Part shown: positions 1 through 9,935 of the stretch, piece after piece
Position numbering within the stretch: the stretch's first letter is position 1
Layout of the letters: each line of letters starts with the position of its first letter
Translations under genes and position numbers: made by a program
Assembly: GCA_028285415.1 (NCBI GenBank)
Contig: JANQPF010000010.1
Location: 211,173-275,172 of the forward strand
Source: Pseudomonadales bacterium
GTDB lineage: Bacteria > Pseudomonadota > Gammaproteobacteria > Pseudomonadales > Azotimanducaceae
Length of the DNA: 64,000 bases
Reading direction: 5' to 3'
The notes under the pieces: model-generated
What the model was told of the DNA's origin: nothing
The model's input: the letters and a program-made list of their open reading frames with translations, nothing else
Databases searched by the model: none

Positions 1-259
1 GCCCGCCGAGGCTGGCCAGGTTGTCCTCGCCGTCCCAACCGCACACGACCCGCGCGTCTGCGCCGTCTTCCAGCCAGGCGAACTGGCCTCGCCTGGCGTT
101 GAATCCCTGCCGGTCGAGCCAGGTACGCTGTGCGTCGCTCAAGCCTTCGAGGTAAGTATCGAAGTCCTCTGTTTTTACCAACTCGATGGGGGTAGGGTTG
201 TCTGACGCGGCAACGTAGCAGGTTGCGGCGATGTCATCAGGGTCCATAGGCTCGTTCAT
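1..259 (-). CDS. Leucyl aminopeptidase family (M17) protein, N-terminal fragment
   Basis: This is the first 86 codons of a minus-strand gene that runs off the left edge of the window. The visible residues, with motifs such as AQRTWLDRQGF followed by a tryptophan/leucine-rich strand, resemble the short N-terminal domain of the proteobacterial M17 leucyl aminopeptidases that carry a WLEG...W...GF pattern there. The metal-binding catalytic domain lies outside the window, so the call rests on the N-terminus alone. The start is ATG at 257-259. A second in-frame ATG lies at 245-247. It is divergent from the gamma-glutamyltransferase at 301, and both would take part in peptide turnover if the call is right. 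Confidence 0.55.
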   Translation of the reverse strand, partial: MNEPMDPDDIAATCYVAASDNPTPIELVKTEDFDTYLEGLSDAQRTWLDRQGFNARRGQFAWLEDGADARVVCGWDGEDNLASLGG

Positions 260-300
260 TCGTTTTGTTGTTAAAAGATTTTCAAAGTCGAGGTAGTGTA

Positions 301-2202
301 GTGCTAACCACCAGGTCCGTCGATTGGCGCCGTAGTGCGCCGGGCATCGTCACAGCGTGTCTCGCAGCTCTTGCTTTATTTGTGTCCGGACAGAGCGTCT
401 GGGCAGCCAACAAACCCATTCTGCATGGTAAACACTGGATTGCGATCACCGGTAAACCGCTCGGGGCAACCGCCGGGGCGCGGATTTTCCATGCGGGTGG
501 GAACGCGGTGGACGCCGCCTGCGCCATGCTCGCGGCAACGTCGACCATGTTCGACGTGCTGAGCTGGGGCGGGGAGACCCAGGCGCTCATATACCATCCC
601 GGCGAGAAGCGGGTCATTGGCATCAACGCGCTCGGCGTTGCGCCGAGCGGTGCCACGCCCGAGTTCTTCAGCGAACAGGGCATGGCCCAGCCGCCGGAGT
701 ATGGGCCGCTGGCCGCGGTCACGCCGGGCACCCCCGGTGGCCTGATGGTCATGCTCGCCGAATATGGCTCGATGAGTCTTGCCGAGGTGCTCGCACCGGC
801 GCTCGAGATGGCCGAGGGCTACCCGATGGAGGCGCAGACTGCTAACTCGATTGAGCGCATGAAGGAGACGATTCGCCAGTGGCCGGCGTCACGAGACTTG
901 TTTCTCGTGCACGAGGGCGAAGCTCGGGAAGCCCCGCACCCGGGCGAGATCTTTCGCCAGCCGGACCTGCACCGCACGCTCATGAAGCTGGTGGAGACGG
1001 AGCGCGAAGCGCTGGCTGCCGGGCTGACCCGCAAAGCCGCCATTTACGAAGCGTACAAGCGGTTCTACGAGGGTGATATTGCCGCTGACTTCGTTGCCGG
1101 CGCCCGGGCACTGGGTGGCCTGCACACTCGTGAAGACCTTGCGCAGTGGAAAGTGCACATCGAAGAACCGGTGAGCACGTCGTACAAAGGTATCGATGTC
1201 TACAAGCTCACCTCGTGGGTGCAGGGTCCGGTCATGTTGCAGGCGCTCAACCTGGCAGAGCGCGTCGACCTTGCGTCCATGGGGTTCAACAGCGCGCGCT
1301 ACATTCACCATGTCTATCAGATCATGAATCTGAGCTTTGCGGATCGGGATTTTTACTACGGCGATCCCTATTTTCCTCCGGAAGAGCCCATGATGGGGCT
1401 GCTTTCCAAAAAGTACGCCGCTGAAAGGCTCAAAGGCATGGACCGGGAAAGCAACGACCCCGGAGTCAAACCGGGAGATCCGTATCGGTTTCAACGCGGC
1501 AGCAACCCGTACCTCGAATACCTCGAGCAGTGGACCAACACGCCGCGCCCCGATGCCGGCGTCATGCCACCCTGGCAGCAGGCGTCATTCGATCCAGGTG
1601 ATCACGAACGCCAATTCCTTGCGGGCACCACGTCGATCCAGGCTGCAGACAAGGAGGGCTGGGTGGTGTCGGTCACCCCCTCGGGCGGTTGGATACCTGC
1701 CGCCATTGCCGGCAACACCGGTATCGGTATGAGCCAGCGGATGCAGAGTTTTGTGCTCGATCCCGCGCAGAATCCGTACAACGTGGTCACTCCGGGCAAA
1801 CGTCCGCGGGCGACGCTCACGCCGGGCATGGCGTTGAAGGACGGCAAACCTTACCTCTCGTTTGCCGTGCAAGGCGGCGACATCCAGGATCAGGTGCTGC
1901 TGCAATTCTTCCTGGGTGTGGTTGAATTCGGGATGAATGTGCAGGAGGCGGTCGAAGCACCGTACTTCTGGAGCTATCAGATGCGCAACAGCTTCGGGGA
2001 TCATCGTGCGGAGCCAGGCAAGATCCTGCTGAACGAACAGACGCCAGCCTGGGTTCGCAAAGAACTCGAAGGCATGGGTTATGTGCCAATCTATCGCGAC
2101 AAGTCCTCGGGTCCGATCAACGCCATCGAATTCGATCACGAGCAGGGCACGTTCAAAGGCGGGGCGAGCGATTTCGGGGAGGACTATGGCCTGGCGTGGT
2201 AG
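301..2202 (+). CDS. Gamma-glutamyltransferase, exported
   Basis: This enzyme would hydrolyse or transfer the gamma-glutamyl group of glutathione and related peptides in the periplasm. It is an N-terminal nucleophile hydrolase made as a precursor that cleaves itself. From the GTG at 301 (GAGGT at 289-293 upstream) the first 35 residues form a signal peptide ending near VWA. An alternative TTG at 265 would only add 12 residues. The GGNAVDAA motif of the large subunit is present. The expected self-processing threonine is the first T of LAGTTS, residue 443 counted from the GTG. Family members usually have TTH, so the serine at the third position is unusual. The TPGKRPRATLTPG stretch of the small subunit is conserved. 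The length (633 aa) is within the range for the family. Confidence 0.88.
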   Translation: MLTTRSVDWRRSAPGIVTACLAALALFVSGQSVWAANKPILHGKHWIAITGKPLGATAGARIFHAGGNAVDAACAMLAATSTMFDVLSWGGETQALIYHPGEKRVIGINALGVAPSGATPEFFSEQGMAQPPEYGPLAAVTPGTPGGLMVMLAEYGSMSLAEVLAPALEMAEGYPMEAQTANSIERMKETIRQWPASRDLFLVHEGEAREAPHPGEIFRQPDLHRTLMKLVETEREALAAGLTRKAAIYEAYKRFYEGDIAADFVAGARALGGLHTREDLAQWKVHIEEPVSTSYKGIDVYKLTSWVQGPVMLQALNLAERVDLASMGFNSARYIHHVYQIMNLSFADRDFYYGDPYFPPEEPMMGLLSKKYAAERLKGMDRESNDPGVKPGDPYRFQRGSNPYLEYLEQWTNTPRPDAGVMPPWQQASFDPGDHERQFLAGTTSIQAADKEGWVVSVTPSGGWIPAAIAGNTGIGMSQRMQSFVLDPAQNPYNVVTPGKRPRATLTPGMALKDGKPYLSFAVQGGDIQDQVLLQFFLGVVEFGMNVQEAVEAPYFWSYQMRNSFGDHRAEPGKILLNEQTPAWVRKELEGMGYVPIYRDKSSGPINAIEFDHEQGTFKGGASDFGEDYGLAW

Positions 2203-2217
2203 CCGCGTCACCTCTCC

Positions 2218-3729
2218 GTGAGCGAAGCGTTCAGCACCGGTCGTAGCGTCGCGTACGGGACGCTCGTTACCGTCGTCTTTTTTGTCATCCTGGAGGTGGT
2301 TGCGCATTTCTGGGAATACGCGGACGTCGAGGCGGAAATGGCGCGCAAGGTCACCGGCGCGCAGGAACCGGACAGCTACCGGGTGTTTCTCTTTGGCGGA
2401 TCCACCGTCGAAGGGGTACACGTGCCGGAGTACGGCTTTGCGCAGCAGCTCGAGTTCTGGCTGCGACGTCTGCATCCCGAAAAACGGCTCGAAATTTACA
2501 ACTTCGGACGGGCCGGACGGAACTCGAGTTACGTGCGTCGCAAAGTCGAGACCACCGTTGGCCACGACCCCGACTTGATGATCGTCCTGAGCGGTCACAA
2601 CGAATTCCTCTCCCGCCACGTCGAGATGTCGACGAACCGGCTGTTATCGCGCTTTGCCCTGACACGGTCGGTGATGCGTAAGCTCGAACGCTGGCGCTCG
2701 GCGGGGCAGGACAGCGTGTCCAATGAGCGCTACGAACCCTACGACCGCAGTGCGCCACTGTTTGCTGCGAAGCTCGACGCTTATGCCCGCAACATGCGCT
2801 ACGTGGCGGAGCTGGCGCGGGCGGAAGGGGTGCCGCTTCTGCTCCTGACCGCACCGGCGAACGTTGCGGACTGGCCGCCGGTGCATCGCCGCTCCCGTGC
2901 GGCCACGGACGCTGCGACACGCTGGTTTGAAAACGCACGCAACGCGCTTGCGGATGGCCGTCTGCATGAGGTGGCTGCGGATATCGAAACCCGGACGTCT
3001 GAAACGGCCCTGGATTCTCATCTGGCGTTTCTCACCGGACGCCTCAGCGCGGTTCGTGGGGATACCGACGGTGCCTATCGAGCCCTGCAGCAGGCGCGCG
3101 AATGGGATCCGCTGCCCTGGCGCGTGCTCAGCAACATGAACGCTGAGGTGCGAGCCATTGCGGCCCAGCCTGGCGTTCACCTGGTCGACGTGGAACAGCG
3201 GTTTGAAGCGTTCAGTGGAGGTCTGGTTGGCCGCGATCTCGTGAGTGACAACTGTCATCCGGCGCCGCTCGGCAGCGCGTTGATTGTCAGTGAGCTCCTG
3301 CGGATCATGGCCGAGGCGGGGCTGTTCGTCGAAAAGATGCCGCCGACGGCTGAAGCGCAAGCGCTGCTGGATCTTTACCTCCAGCAGTTCGATGCGCCGA
3401 CAGAGAAACGATTGAAGGTGCAGTACCTCCTCGCCAACGCCCTCTATGCGATGAAGCCGCCGTTTTTCAACGATCCGACGGCGCGGGAATTCCTCTACGC
3501 GGCGCGGGATCTCGAACCTCGCAACTGGCAGGTCTGGGCAAACCTGGCGTCAGTGTCGCTCTTCGCAGGTGATGTGGAGCGCGGCCGTGCCGAGCTTGCC
3601 AGAGCCTCTGAGCTTCGCGGTGAGCGGGTTGTGGCAACGAGCCCCGGCGTGCCCTTTCTTGGTGCGGCGCTGGCGTTCAGCGGTATCGCAGTGAGTGGCG
3701 ACGACGCGGTTCCCGGGGGCGCTGAATAG
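2218..3729 (+). CDS. SGNH/GDSL-type hydrolase with helical-repeat segments
   Basis: A membrane-anchored SGNH hydrolase of 503 aa. A single hydrophobic segment lies at about residues 13-30. The SGNH blocks are visible: FGGST (nucleophile Ser62), FGRAGRNSS (block II), SGHNEF (Asn128) and DNCHP (Asp344, His347). Between block III and the DxxH block there is an insertion of roughly 100 residues rich in alanine and leucine, and a C-terminal part (about residues 390-480) that both look like TPR-type helical repeats. Such proteins act as esterases or deacetylases of envelope or polysaccharide substrates, but the substrate cannot be told from sequence. The start is GTG, 15 bases after the gamma-glutamyltransferase stop, so the two are probably cotranscribed. 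It converges on lipA. Confidence 0.75.
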   Translation: MSEAFSTGRSVAYGTLVTVVFFVILEVVAHFWEYADVEAEMARKVTGAQEPDSYRVFLFGGSTVEGVHVPEYGFAQQLEFWLRRLHPEKRLEIYNFGRAGRNSSYVRRKVETTVGHDPDLMIVLSGHNEFLSRHVEMSTNRLLSRFALTRSVMRKLERWRSAGQDSVSNERYEPYDRSAPLFAAKLDAYARNMRYVAELARAEGVPLLLLTAPANVADWPPVHRRSRAATDAATRWFENARNALADGRLHEVAADIETRTSETALDSHLAFLTGRLSAVRGDTDGAYRALQQAREWDPLPWRVLSNMNAEVRAIAAQPGVHLVDVEQRFEAFSGGLVGRDLVSDNCHPAPLGSALIVSELLRIMAEAGLFVEKMPPTAEAQALLDLYLQQFDAPTEKRLKVQYLLANALYAMKPPFFNDPTAREFLYAARDLEPRNWQVWANLASVSLFAGDVERGRAELARASELRGERVVATSPGVPFLGAALAFSGIAVSGDDAVPGGAE

Positions 3730-3742
3730 GCCCGGGTAACGG

Positions 3743-4738
3743 TCAGATCTGCTTGACGGGAATGGACTCGAGACCGAGGTTGTTCTGATCGAAGACACGA
3801 TCGGCACGATAGCTCGATCGGACCAGCGGACCCGAGGCCACTTCCATGAAACCCATCTCGAGGCCCCACTCGCGATACTCGGCGAAACGCTCGGGCGTCA
3901 CCCAGCGGTCAATCGGCAGGTGATTGGCGGTGGGCCGCAGATACTGCCCGAGCGTGAGGAGATCTACACCGTGGTTGCGAAGGTCCACCATCGTCTGACG
4001 GATTTCCTCGTCGGTTTCGCCGATTCCGACCATGATGCTCGATTTGGTCAAGACGTCCGGATTGATCGTTTTGGCGGCTCGCAGCACGTCCAACGTCTGC
4101 TGATAACCCGCCCGGATGTCGCGCACCGTGTGCGTGAGACGCTCGACGGTTTCCACGTTCTGGGCAAAAACGTCGAGTCCCGAGTTGACGACCGCGGCTA
4201 CCGCCGCCTCGCTGCCGGCAAAGTCCGGCGTCAGGGCCTCAACCCGGGTGTTGGGATTTGTGGCCTTGATGGCGCGCACGCAGGCTGCGTAGTGGGCGGC
4301 GCCGCCGTCAGACAGGTCGTCGCGATCCACGGAAGTGAGGACCACGTAGCGTAGATCCATCAGCTCGACGGATCGGGCCGCGTTGGCAGGCTCGTTTGGA
4401 TCGAGCCAGCCTTTCGGGTTGCCCGTATCCACCGCGCAGAATTTGCACGCGCGCGTGCACACGCTGCCCATCAGCATGATCGTGGCAGTGCCGTGACTCC
4501 AGCACTCTCCCATGTTGGGACAGTGAGACTCTTCGCAGACGGTGGCCAGCTGATGTTCGTGCACGGTTTTCTGCACGGCTTTGAACTTCTCGCCGCCGCC
4601 AACTCTTACCCTGAGCCACGGCGGCTTGCGGCCGGTTGGCGTTGCGGCGTGATCACTCGCTTTGACACCGTCCTTGATGGCCACCACGCCGTGTCGTGTG
4701 GTGAATTTCTGCCCGCTGATTTCCTTGGATGAGCCCAT
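3743..4738 (-). CDS. lipA: Lipoyl synthase
   Basis: LipA is a radical-SAM enzyme that inserts two sulfurs into protein-bound octanoyl chains to make the lipoyl cofactor of pyruvate and 2-oxoglutarate dehydrogenases and the glycine cleavage system. Both iron-sulfur clusters are visible: the auxiliary cluster cysteines C68, C73 and C79 in [12 protein letters not shown], and the radical-SAM cysteines C94, C98 and C101 in CTRACKFC. The C-terminal RSSY motif that supplies the serine ligand is also present. The length (331 aa) is normal. It is the last gene of a minus-strand run asnS - ABC - ABC - lipA and starts 12 bases after the upstream ABC gene, so it is probably cotranscribed. No lipB is in the window. 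Confidence 0.97.
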   Translation of the reverse strand: MGSSKEISGQKFTTRHGVVAIKDGVKASDHAATPTGRKPPWLRVRVGGGEKFKAVQKTVHEHQLATVCEESHCPNMGECWSHGTATIMLMGSVCTRACKFCAVDTGNPKGWLDPNEPANAARSVELMDLRYVVLTSVDRDDLSDGGAAHYAACVRAIKATNPNTRVEALTPDFAGSEAAVAAVVNSGLDVFAQNVETVERLTHTVRDIRAGYQQTLDVLRAAKTINPDVLTKSSIMVGIGETDEEIRQTMVDLRNHGVDLLTLGQYLRPTANHLPIDRWVTPERFAEYREWGLEMGFMEVASGPLVRSSYRADRVFDQNNLGLESIPVKQI

Positions 4739-4750
4739 GCGGGAAGTTTA

Positions 4751-6628
4751 TCACGGCTCGGTGAAAGCGCTGTCGTCCTGAAACTGCAGGCTGTGCAGCG
4801 TTGCGTACAGGCCGCCCGCGGCCAGGAGCTCTTCATGGCTGCCGAGCTCTTCGATGCGGCCGTGATTGAGAACGAGCACGCGATCGGCTTCTTGTATCGT
4901 CTGCAGGCGATGGGCAATCAGGATGGAGGTGCGGCCGGCGGTCAGGCGGCGCAGCGCATCCTGGATCAGAAGCTCCGTTTCGGTATCGATGTTGGCGGTT
5001 GCCTCGTCGAGAACCAGGATTTCCGGATCGGCAGCCAGGACTCTGGCAAACGCCAGGAGCTGCCGCTGGCCCTGCGAAAGGTTCTGACCGCGCTCGGTCA
5101 GCGGCGTTTCGTAGCCGTCGGGTAGCGACGCAATGAAATCGTGGGCGTTGACGGTCCTGGCCGCGGCGATCGCGCGCTCCATGGTGATCTCCGGATTCCC
5201 GAGCGCAATGTTGTCGTAGATGCTGCCGGAGAAGATGTGAAAATCCTGCAGCACAACCCCCACCCGGCGGCGGAGATCGCGGCTGTGAATGTGGTTCAGA
5301 TCGACGCCGTCGAGATAGATCTGACCATCGTCGAAATCGTAAAAACGGCCCAGCAGCCGGATGAGCGTGCTTTTGCCGGAGCCCGTGGGGCCGACGATTG
5401 CGAGCTTCTCTCCCGGCTGGATGGTGAAGGTGACGCCGTGCAGGACCGGTGGGCCCACGTCGTAGGCGAAATACACGTCGTTGAATTTGACTTCGCCTTC
5501 GAGCCGTCGTGGCAGCGCGACCGGCTGTTCGGGTTCGTGGATTTTCTCGTCCCAGTCGATGGCCTGGAAGATCCGTTCACCGCTCGCCATCGCGCGGAAG
5601 AGAATGTTCGTTTGCTCGCCGAGAACGACAACCGGATGAAACAGCATGCCGATGAACTGAGTGAAGAGCACAACTTCCCCCAGCGTCATGTCGAGCGTGG
5701 CTACCTGGCTTGCGCCGTACCAGAGGATCACGCCGATCGCGACATGCGCCAGGCTGTCGTTGAACGCGCCGTAGAGCGTCTCCACCCGGGCGGAGCGCAG
5801 CTCGTAGTCGCGGTTCTCTTCGTTGATGTCCGTGTAGCGTTTGAGGTTGTAGTCCTGCCGGTCGGAAAGCTGGACCACCTGCAGACCGGCCAGGTTTTCC
5901 TGCATGTTCTGGTTCAGCGCTGAAAGCGTCTGGCGCACCTTGCGGAAGAGCTCACGCGTGAGCCGGCGGAAGTAATACGTCACGAGGCCCAGGATCGGCA
6001 GCGCCAGGAGGAGCATCAGCGTCAGCTGTACGTCGATGGCGAGCATGACGGTCAACGCAACGAAGAACGGGACAAACTCGCCAATCAACGTGCCAAGGCC
6101 GCGCAGCAGTTCGTACAGTGCCTCGACGTCGTTTGTGACCCGCGTCATCACGCGCCCGACCGCAACGCGATCGTAGAACGACGAGGGCCGGGTTTCGAGA
6201 TGCACGAAGAGGTCCCGGCGCAGATCGCGCAGGCCGTTGATGACCGCGCCGATGAGGGTCATGCGATGGGCGTGTCCGGTAAACGCCCAGGCAATTTGAA
6301 TGACGCCGTACATGAGGCATGCCACGATCAGCGGGTGCAGCCCACTCCCATCGGCGAGCCAGGAATTGAGCTCAATGAGGCCGAAGTCCGGCGTGTCGGC
6401 ATCCGATTCGCCGCGGATGATGTGATCGATCGCCACCAGCGAGATGATGATCGGCATCAGTATCTGCAAGGTGGACGTGATGAGCACGAGAATGCTCGAC
6501 ACGGTCAGCGACCAACGGTACGGCTTCAGCCAGCGCATCAGCCGGCCGAGCAGGTGCACGTTGAGCACGGCACCCGAGATGTCCGCTTCGAACATGGAGT
6601 AGTCGCGTTTTGGTGCCGACTCCGCCAT
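4751..6628 (-). CDS. ABC exporter half-transporter, MdlB-like (catalytic half)
   Basis: A 625-aa fused membrane and ATPase half of an ABC exporter. Six membrane segments fill about residues 35-330 and the nucleotide-binding domain follows. Walker A is GPTGSGKST, the signature is LSQGQRQ (not the standard LSGGQ), Walker B is LVLDEATANID with the catalytic Glu kept, and the H-loop is IAHRL. The combination of LSQGQ and DEATANID is typical of the MdlB half of MdlAB-type heterodimers. Its start overlaps the stop of the partner gene by one base (TGATG), which implies translational coupling. The substrate is unknown; MdlAB relatives are described as multidrug or lipid exporters. Confidence 0.9.
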   Translation of the reverse strand: MAESAPKRDYSMFEADISGAVLNVHLLGRLMRWLKPYRWSLTVSSILVLITSTLQILMPIIISLVAIDHIIRGESDADTPDFGLIELNSWLADGSGLHPLIVACLMYGVIQIAWAFTGHAHRMTLIGAVINGLRDLRRDLFVHLETRPSSFYDRVAVGRVMTRVTNDVEALYELLRGLGTLIGEFVPFFVALTVMLAIDVQLTLMLLLALPILGLVTYYFRRLTRELFRKVRQTLSALNQNMQENLAGLQVVQLSDRQDYNLKRYTDINEENRDYELRSARVETLYGAFNDSLAHVAIGVILWYGASQVATLDMTLGEVVLFTQFIGMLFHPVVVLGEQTNILFRAMASGERIFQAIDWDEKIHEPEQPVALPRRLEGEVKFNDVYFAYDVGPPVLHGVTFTIQPGEKLAIVGPTGSGKSTLIRLLGRFYDFDDGQIYLDGVDLNHIHSRDLRRRVGVVLQDFHIFSGSIYDNIALGNPEITMERAIAAARTVNAHDFIASLPDGYETPLTERGQNLSQGQRQLLAFARVLAADPEILVLDEATANIDTETELLIQDALRRLTAGRTSILIAHRLQTIQEADRVLVLNHGRIEELGSHEELLAAGGLYATLHSLQFQDDSAFTEP

Positions 6629-8385
6629 CAGCTGACCCTCGCGGCTTCGAAGTTCTCGTCCTCGGCGCCTTCGCGCTGTACCCGCTCGAGTTCCGCGTAG
6701 TAACCGCCCGCTGCGATGAGGGATTCGTGCGTGCCGATCTCCATGATGCGACCGGCTTCAAGCACGATGATGCGGTCGGCGTGGCGCGCCGTGCTCACTC
6801 GGTGGGATACGAGCAGAGTAGTTTGCTCGCGACGCAGGCGTTTGAGCTCGGACAGAATGTGCTCTTCCGTTTCGGTATCCACTGCCGAAAAGCAGTCGTC
6901 GAGGATCAGTACGGGGGCATGGCGGATGAAGCCGCGGGCAAGGGTAGCACGCTGTTTCTGGCCGCCTGAGAGCGTCACCCCGCGTTCGCCCACCAGCGTC
7001 TCGAGCTTGTCGGGAAAGTCTTCGATGGTGTTCTTGAGGTCCGCCGAAGTAGCGGCGCTCCAGATGGCTTCGAGCGCCCGGTTCGGATCGTCGTAGGTGA
7101 GGTTGTCCTTGAGCGGCTCGCCGAAGAGGAACGGATCCTGCGGCACCATGGCGATCTGCGAGCGAATCTGCGCCAGCGGGAAGCTGCGCACGTCGTGACC
7201 GTCGATGAAGATCGTATCCGGGTCAGGGTCGATGAGACGCACAATCTGTTTCAAGAGCGTCGTCTTGCCGGTACCCACGCGTCCCATGATGGCGATCGTC
7301 TCACCCCGCTCGACGTGCAGGTTGATGTCATCGAGCACGGCGGTGGTGGTGCCGGGGTAGGTGTAGCTCAAGCCCGCGATGCGGATGTCACCCATGATGG
7401 TTGCAGGGGTCGCGCCGCTCGGCACATCCGCGATTTCCGGTTCGAGATCCATGACCTCGAAAAGGCGATCGCTGGCGACTGCCGCGCGTTGGAACAGATT
7501 GACAATGAAGCCGGCCACGCGAAACGGCTGTACAACCATGTTGACCAGCATGAAAAACGCGACGAAGTCTCCCACCGGCATGGTGCCGTTCAGTACCTGA
7601 TAGCCGCCAACCCCCAGAATGGTCAGCGAACAGACCGCCGCGAGGCTCGGCATCCAGGCAGCCATGGCCGAGTTGATGCGACCCTGCTCGTAAAACGCGT
7701 TTGCGTAAGCCTGATTGGTACGCTGGAAACGGCGGATCTCGTTCTCCTCCTGCACCATCGCCTGGATGGTGCGGATCCCCGACAGGTTCTCCTGCACGTG
7801 CGCGCCCAGATCGCTCAAACGTTCCTGCACGTCGCGCGAGGCGATGCCCATCTGCCGCGAAGAACGTTGCGCGTACCAGAAGACAAACGGCATTGGCGGC
7901 AGCAGGAGCAACGTCAGGAGCGGTGAGTAGTAGAGCATCGCTGCGTAGCCGAAGACGGTGGCGTAAACGAGGATGACCAGGAGTATGGTCCCCATGGCGA
8001 TCAGGCGCTGGATGAGCGCAATGTCCGCGACGGCGCGCGTCATCATGTCGCCGATGGTGTGTTTTGCAAAGAATTCGCCACCCTGGTCCTGCAGGCACGC
8101 GTAGAGCGACTGGCGCAGGTCGTACGCAACATAGAGCCCCACGCGGCGGACCGCGAAGCGGGCAAAAGTCACGACCAGATATCGTGCGGTCACGGCGCCG
8201 ATGATGCCGAGGACGGGCCACAGGATGTCGTAGTTTCCCTCGGTCATGCGGTTGATCGACTCGGCGGTCAGGATCGGCACCATGACCTCGAAAAACCGTG
8301 CCACCCCGAACGCCGCAATGCCCGCGAACCAGCGGACGCGATAAGGGTGGATGAAGTGGCGTAGCCGCCACAGAGATTTGAGCAT
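6628..8385 (-). CDS. ABC exporter half-transporter, MdlA-like (degenerate half)
   Basis: A 585-aa ABC exporter half and partner of the following gene. I start it at ATG 8383-8385, which overlaps the asnS stop by one base (TGATG). The longer reading frame upstream of that ATG lies inside asnS and is arginine/histidine-rich with no family resemblance. Six membrane segments precede an ATPase domain with Walker A GRVGTGKTT, signature LSGGQKQR and H-loop VSHRV. Walker B reads LILDDCFSAVD, so the catalytic glutamate is replaced by aspartate. A degenerate site in one half is typical of heterodimeric exporters such as MdlAB. The gene order suggests the two halves pair. Confidence 0.9.
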   Translation of the reverse strand: MLKSLWRLRHFIHPYRVRWFAGIAAFGVARFFEVMVPILTAESINRMTEGNYDILWPVLGIIGAVTARYLVVTFARFAVRRVGLYVAYDLRQSLYACLQDQGGEFFAKHTIGDMMTRAVADIALIQRLIAMGTILLVILVYATVFGYAAMLYYSPLLTLLLLPPMPFVFWYAQRSSRQMGIASRDVQERLSDLGAHVQENLSGIRTIQAMVQEENEIRRFQRTNQAYANAFYEQGRINSAMAAWMPSLAAVCSLTILGVGGYQVLNGTMPVGDFVAFFMLVNMVVQPFRVAGFIVNLFQRAAVASDRLFEVMDLEPEIADVPSGATPATIMGDIRIAGLSYTYPGTTTAVLDDINLHVERGETIAIMGRVGTGKTTLLKQIVRLIDPDPDTIFIDGHDVRSFPLAQIRSQIAMVPQDPFLFGEPLKDNLTYDDPNRALEAIWSAATSADLKNTIEDFPDKLETLVGERGVTLSGGQKQRATLARGFIRHAPVLILDDCFSAVDTETEEHILSELKRLRREQTTLLVSHRVSTARHADRIIVLEAGRIMEIGTHESLIAAGGYYAELERVQREGAEDENFEAARVS

Positions 8386-9770
8386 CAGAAACTGGCGTTG
8401 TTGGGCACGCGTGGAAATGGAATGGCGTCGCGGATGTTTTCCATGCCGGTGAGATAAAGCACGAGACGTTCGAAACCAAGGCCGAAGCCTGCATGGGGTA
8501 CCGTGCCGTAGCGTCGCAGGTCGCGATACCACCAGAGCTCCTCTTTGAGGTGCTCGTCGATGCGTCGGTCGAGCACGTCCAGACGTTCCTCACGCTGGCT
8601 GCCGCCGATGATTTCGCCCACCCCCGGCACGAGCACGTCCATCGCCGCGACGGTCTTCTCATCGTCGTTCAGACGCATGTAGAACGCTTTGATCTCCTGC
8701 GGATAGTCGGTGACGACAACGGGACCGCCAACCACCTCTTCGGTAATGAAGCGCTCGTGCTCGGACTGCAGGTCCAGACCCCACTCGACGGGAAACTCGA
8801 ATGCCTTCTGTGCACCGGACAGCACGTTGACGGCTTCGGTGTACGTCATGACCTCAAACGGTTTTTCAACCACCTGGTCCAGGCGTTGGAGCACCCCTTC
8901 GTCGATGCGCTCGGCAAAAAACTGCATGTCGTCGTCACAGCGCTCGCGCACGTTGTTGATGACGGATTTGAGAAACGCTTCGGCAAGCGCCGCGTTGGCG
9001 GCAAGGTCGGCAAACGCCACTTCGGGCTCAATCATCCAGAATTCGGCCAGGTGACGGCTCGTGTTGGAGTTTTCCGCGCGGAACGTGGGCCCGAAGGTGT
9101 ACACCCTGGACAGCGCACAGGCGTAGCTCTCGACGTTCAGCTGGCCGGACACGGTGAGAAACGTCTCGGTGCCGAAGAAGTCTTCTTCGTAGCTGCCGGG
9201 TTGGTTCAGCTGATCGAGCGTGGAGACGCGGAATAGCTCCCCCGCGCCTTCGCAGTCGCTGGCGGTGATGATGGGCGTATTGACCCAGAAGAATCCCGCT
9301 TCGTCGAAGTAGCGGTGCACCGCCTGAGCAATGGCGTGACGGACCCGCGCAATGGCGCCGAACGTATTGGTGCGCGGGCGCAGATGCGCCTGCGTGCGCA
9401 GGTATTCGAACGTGTGGCGTTTCTTGCTGATCGGGTAGGACTCGGGGTCGTCTACCCAGCCAATGACCTCCACCTCTGCAGCCTGAATTTCCCGGTCCTG
9501 GCCTTTACCCTGAGACTCGACGAGTTCACCGCGCACGATCACGGAACAGCCTGTGGCGAGTTCCGCGATCTCGGCGTCGTAGTTTGGCAGGGCTCCGTCT
9601 GCCACGGCCTGGATGGTGTCGAAACTCGATCCGTCGTGCAGGTGAATAAAAGAAAAACCGCCTTTGGACGTGCGGCGGGAGCGCACCCAACCGCGGACTT
9701 CAACGGCGCTGCCTGCCGCCACGTCGTGATTCAGGAGGCTCTGGATCGGGGAGATTTCATAGTCGGACAT
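8385..9770 (-). CDS. asnS: Asparaginyl-tRNA synthetase
   Basis: A cytoplasmic class II aminoacyl-tRNA synthetase that charges tRNA-Asn. The 461 aa show an N-terminal OB-fold anticodon-binding domain (about residues 18-105), class II motif 2 ([21 protein letters not shown]) and motif 3 ([15 protein letters not shown]). The conserved [15 protein letters not shown] wording is characteristic of AsnRS rather than AspRS. It is the first gene of the apparent asnS - ABC - ABC - lipA operon and starts divergently from the DUF3014 gene across a 165-base gap. Confidence 0.97.
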   Translation of the reverse strand: MSDYEISPIQSLLNHDVAAGSAVEVRGWVRSRRTSKGGFSFIHLHDGSSFDTIQAVADGALPNYDAEIAELATGCSVIVRGELVESQGKGQDREIQAAEVEVIGWVDDPESYPISKKRHTFEYLRTQAHLRPRTNTFGAIARVRHAIAQAVHRYFDEAGFFWVNTPIITASDCEGAGELFRVSTLDQLNQPGSYEEDFFGTETFLTVSGQLNVESYACALSRVYTFGPTFRAENSNTSRHLAEFWMIEPEVAFADLAANAALAEAFLKSVINNVRERCDDDMQFFAERIDEGVLQRLDQVVEKPFEVMTYTEAVNVLSGAQKAFEFPVEWGLDLQSEHERFITEEVVGGPVVVTDYPQEIKAFYMRLNDDEKTVAAMDVLVPGVGEIIGGSQREERLDVLDRRIDEHLKEELWWYRDLRRYGTVPHAGFGLGFERLVLYLTGMENIRDAIPFPRVPNNASF

Positions 9771-9935
9771 GTTATACGAAGTGTTGAGACGCTAACGTCG
9801 CATGATAATTCAAACTGCGTGAAGATGCGTTCAATTGCCTTTCCCGGGACGGCGCGGGGAACTAATCTGCACGCTCGGCGACTATTGTTGCAGCGACGTC
9901 ACTTTCTTCGACGCGGCAGAACAGGAGATGTATAC

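Noticed and set aside
265..300. TTG start of the first gamma-glutamyltransferase
   Set aside because: The GTG at 301 has the GAGGT ribosome-binding site at the right distance and gives a normal signal peptide.
8386..8532. Upstream extension of the MdlA-like ABC gene
   Set aside because: It lies inside asnS and is arginine/histidine-rich; the ATG at 8383-8385 that overlaps the asnS stop is the better start.
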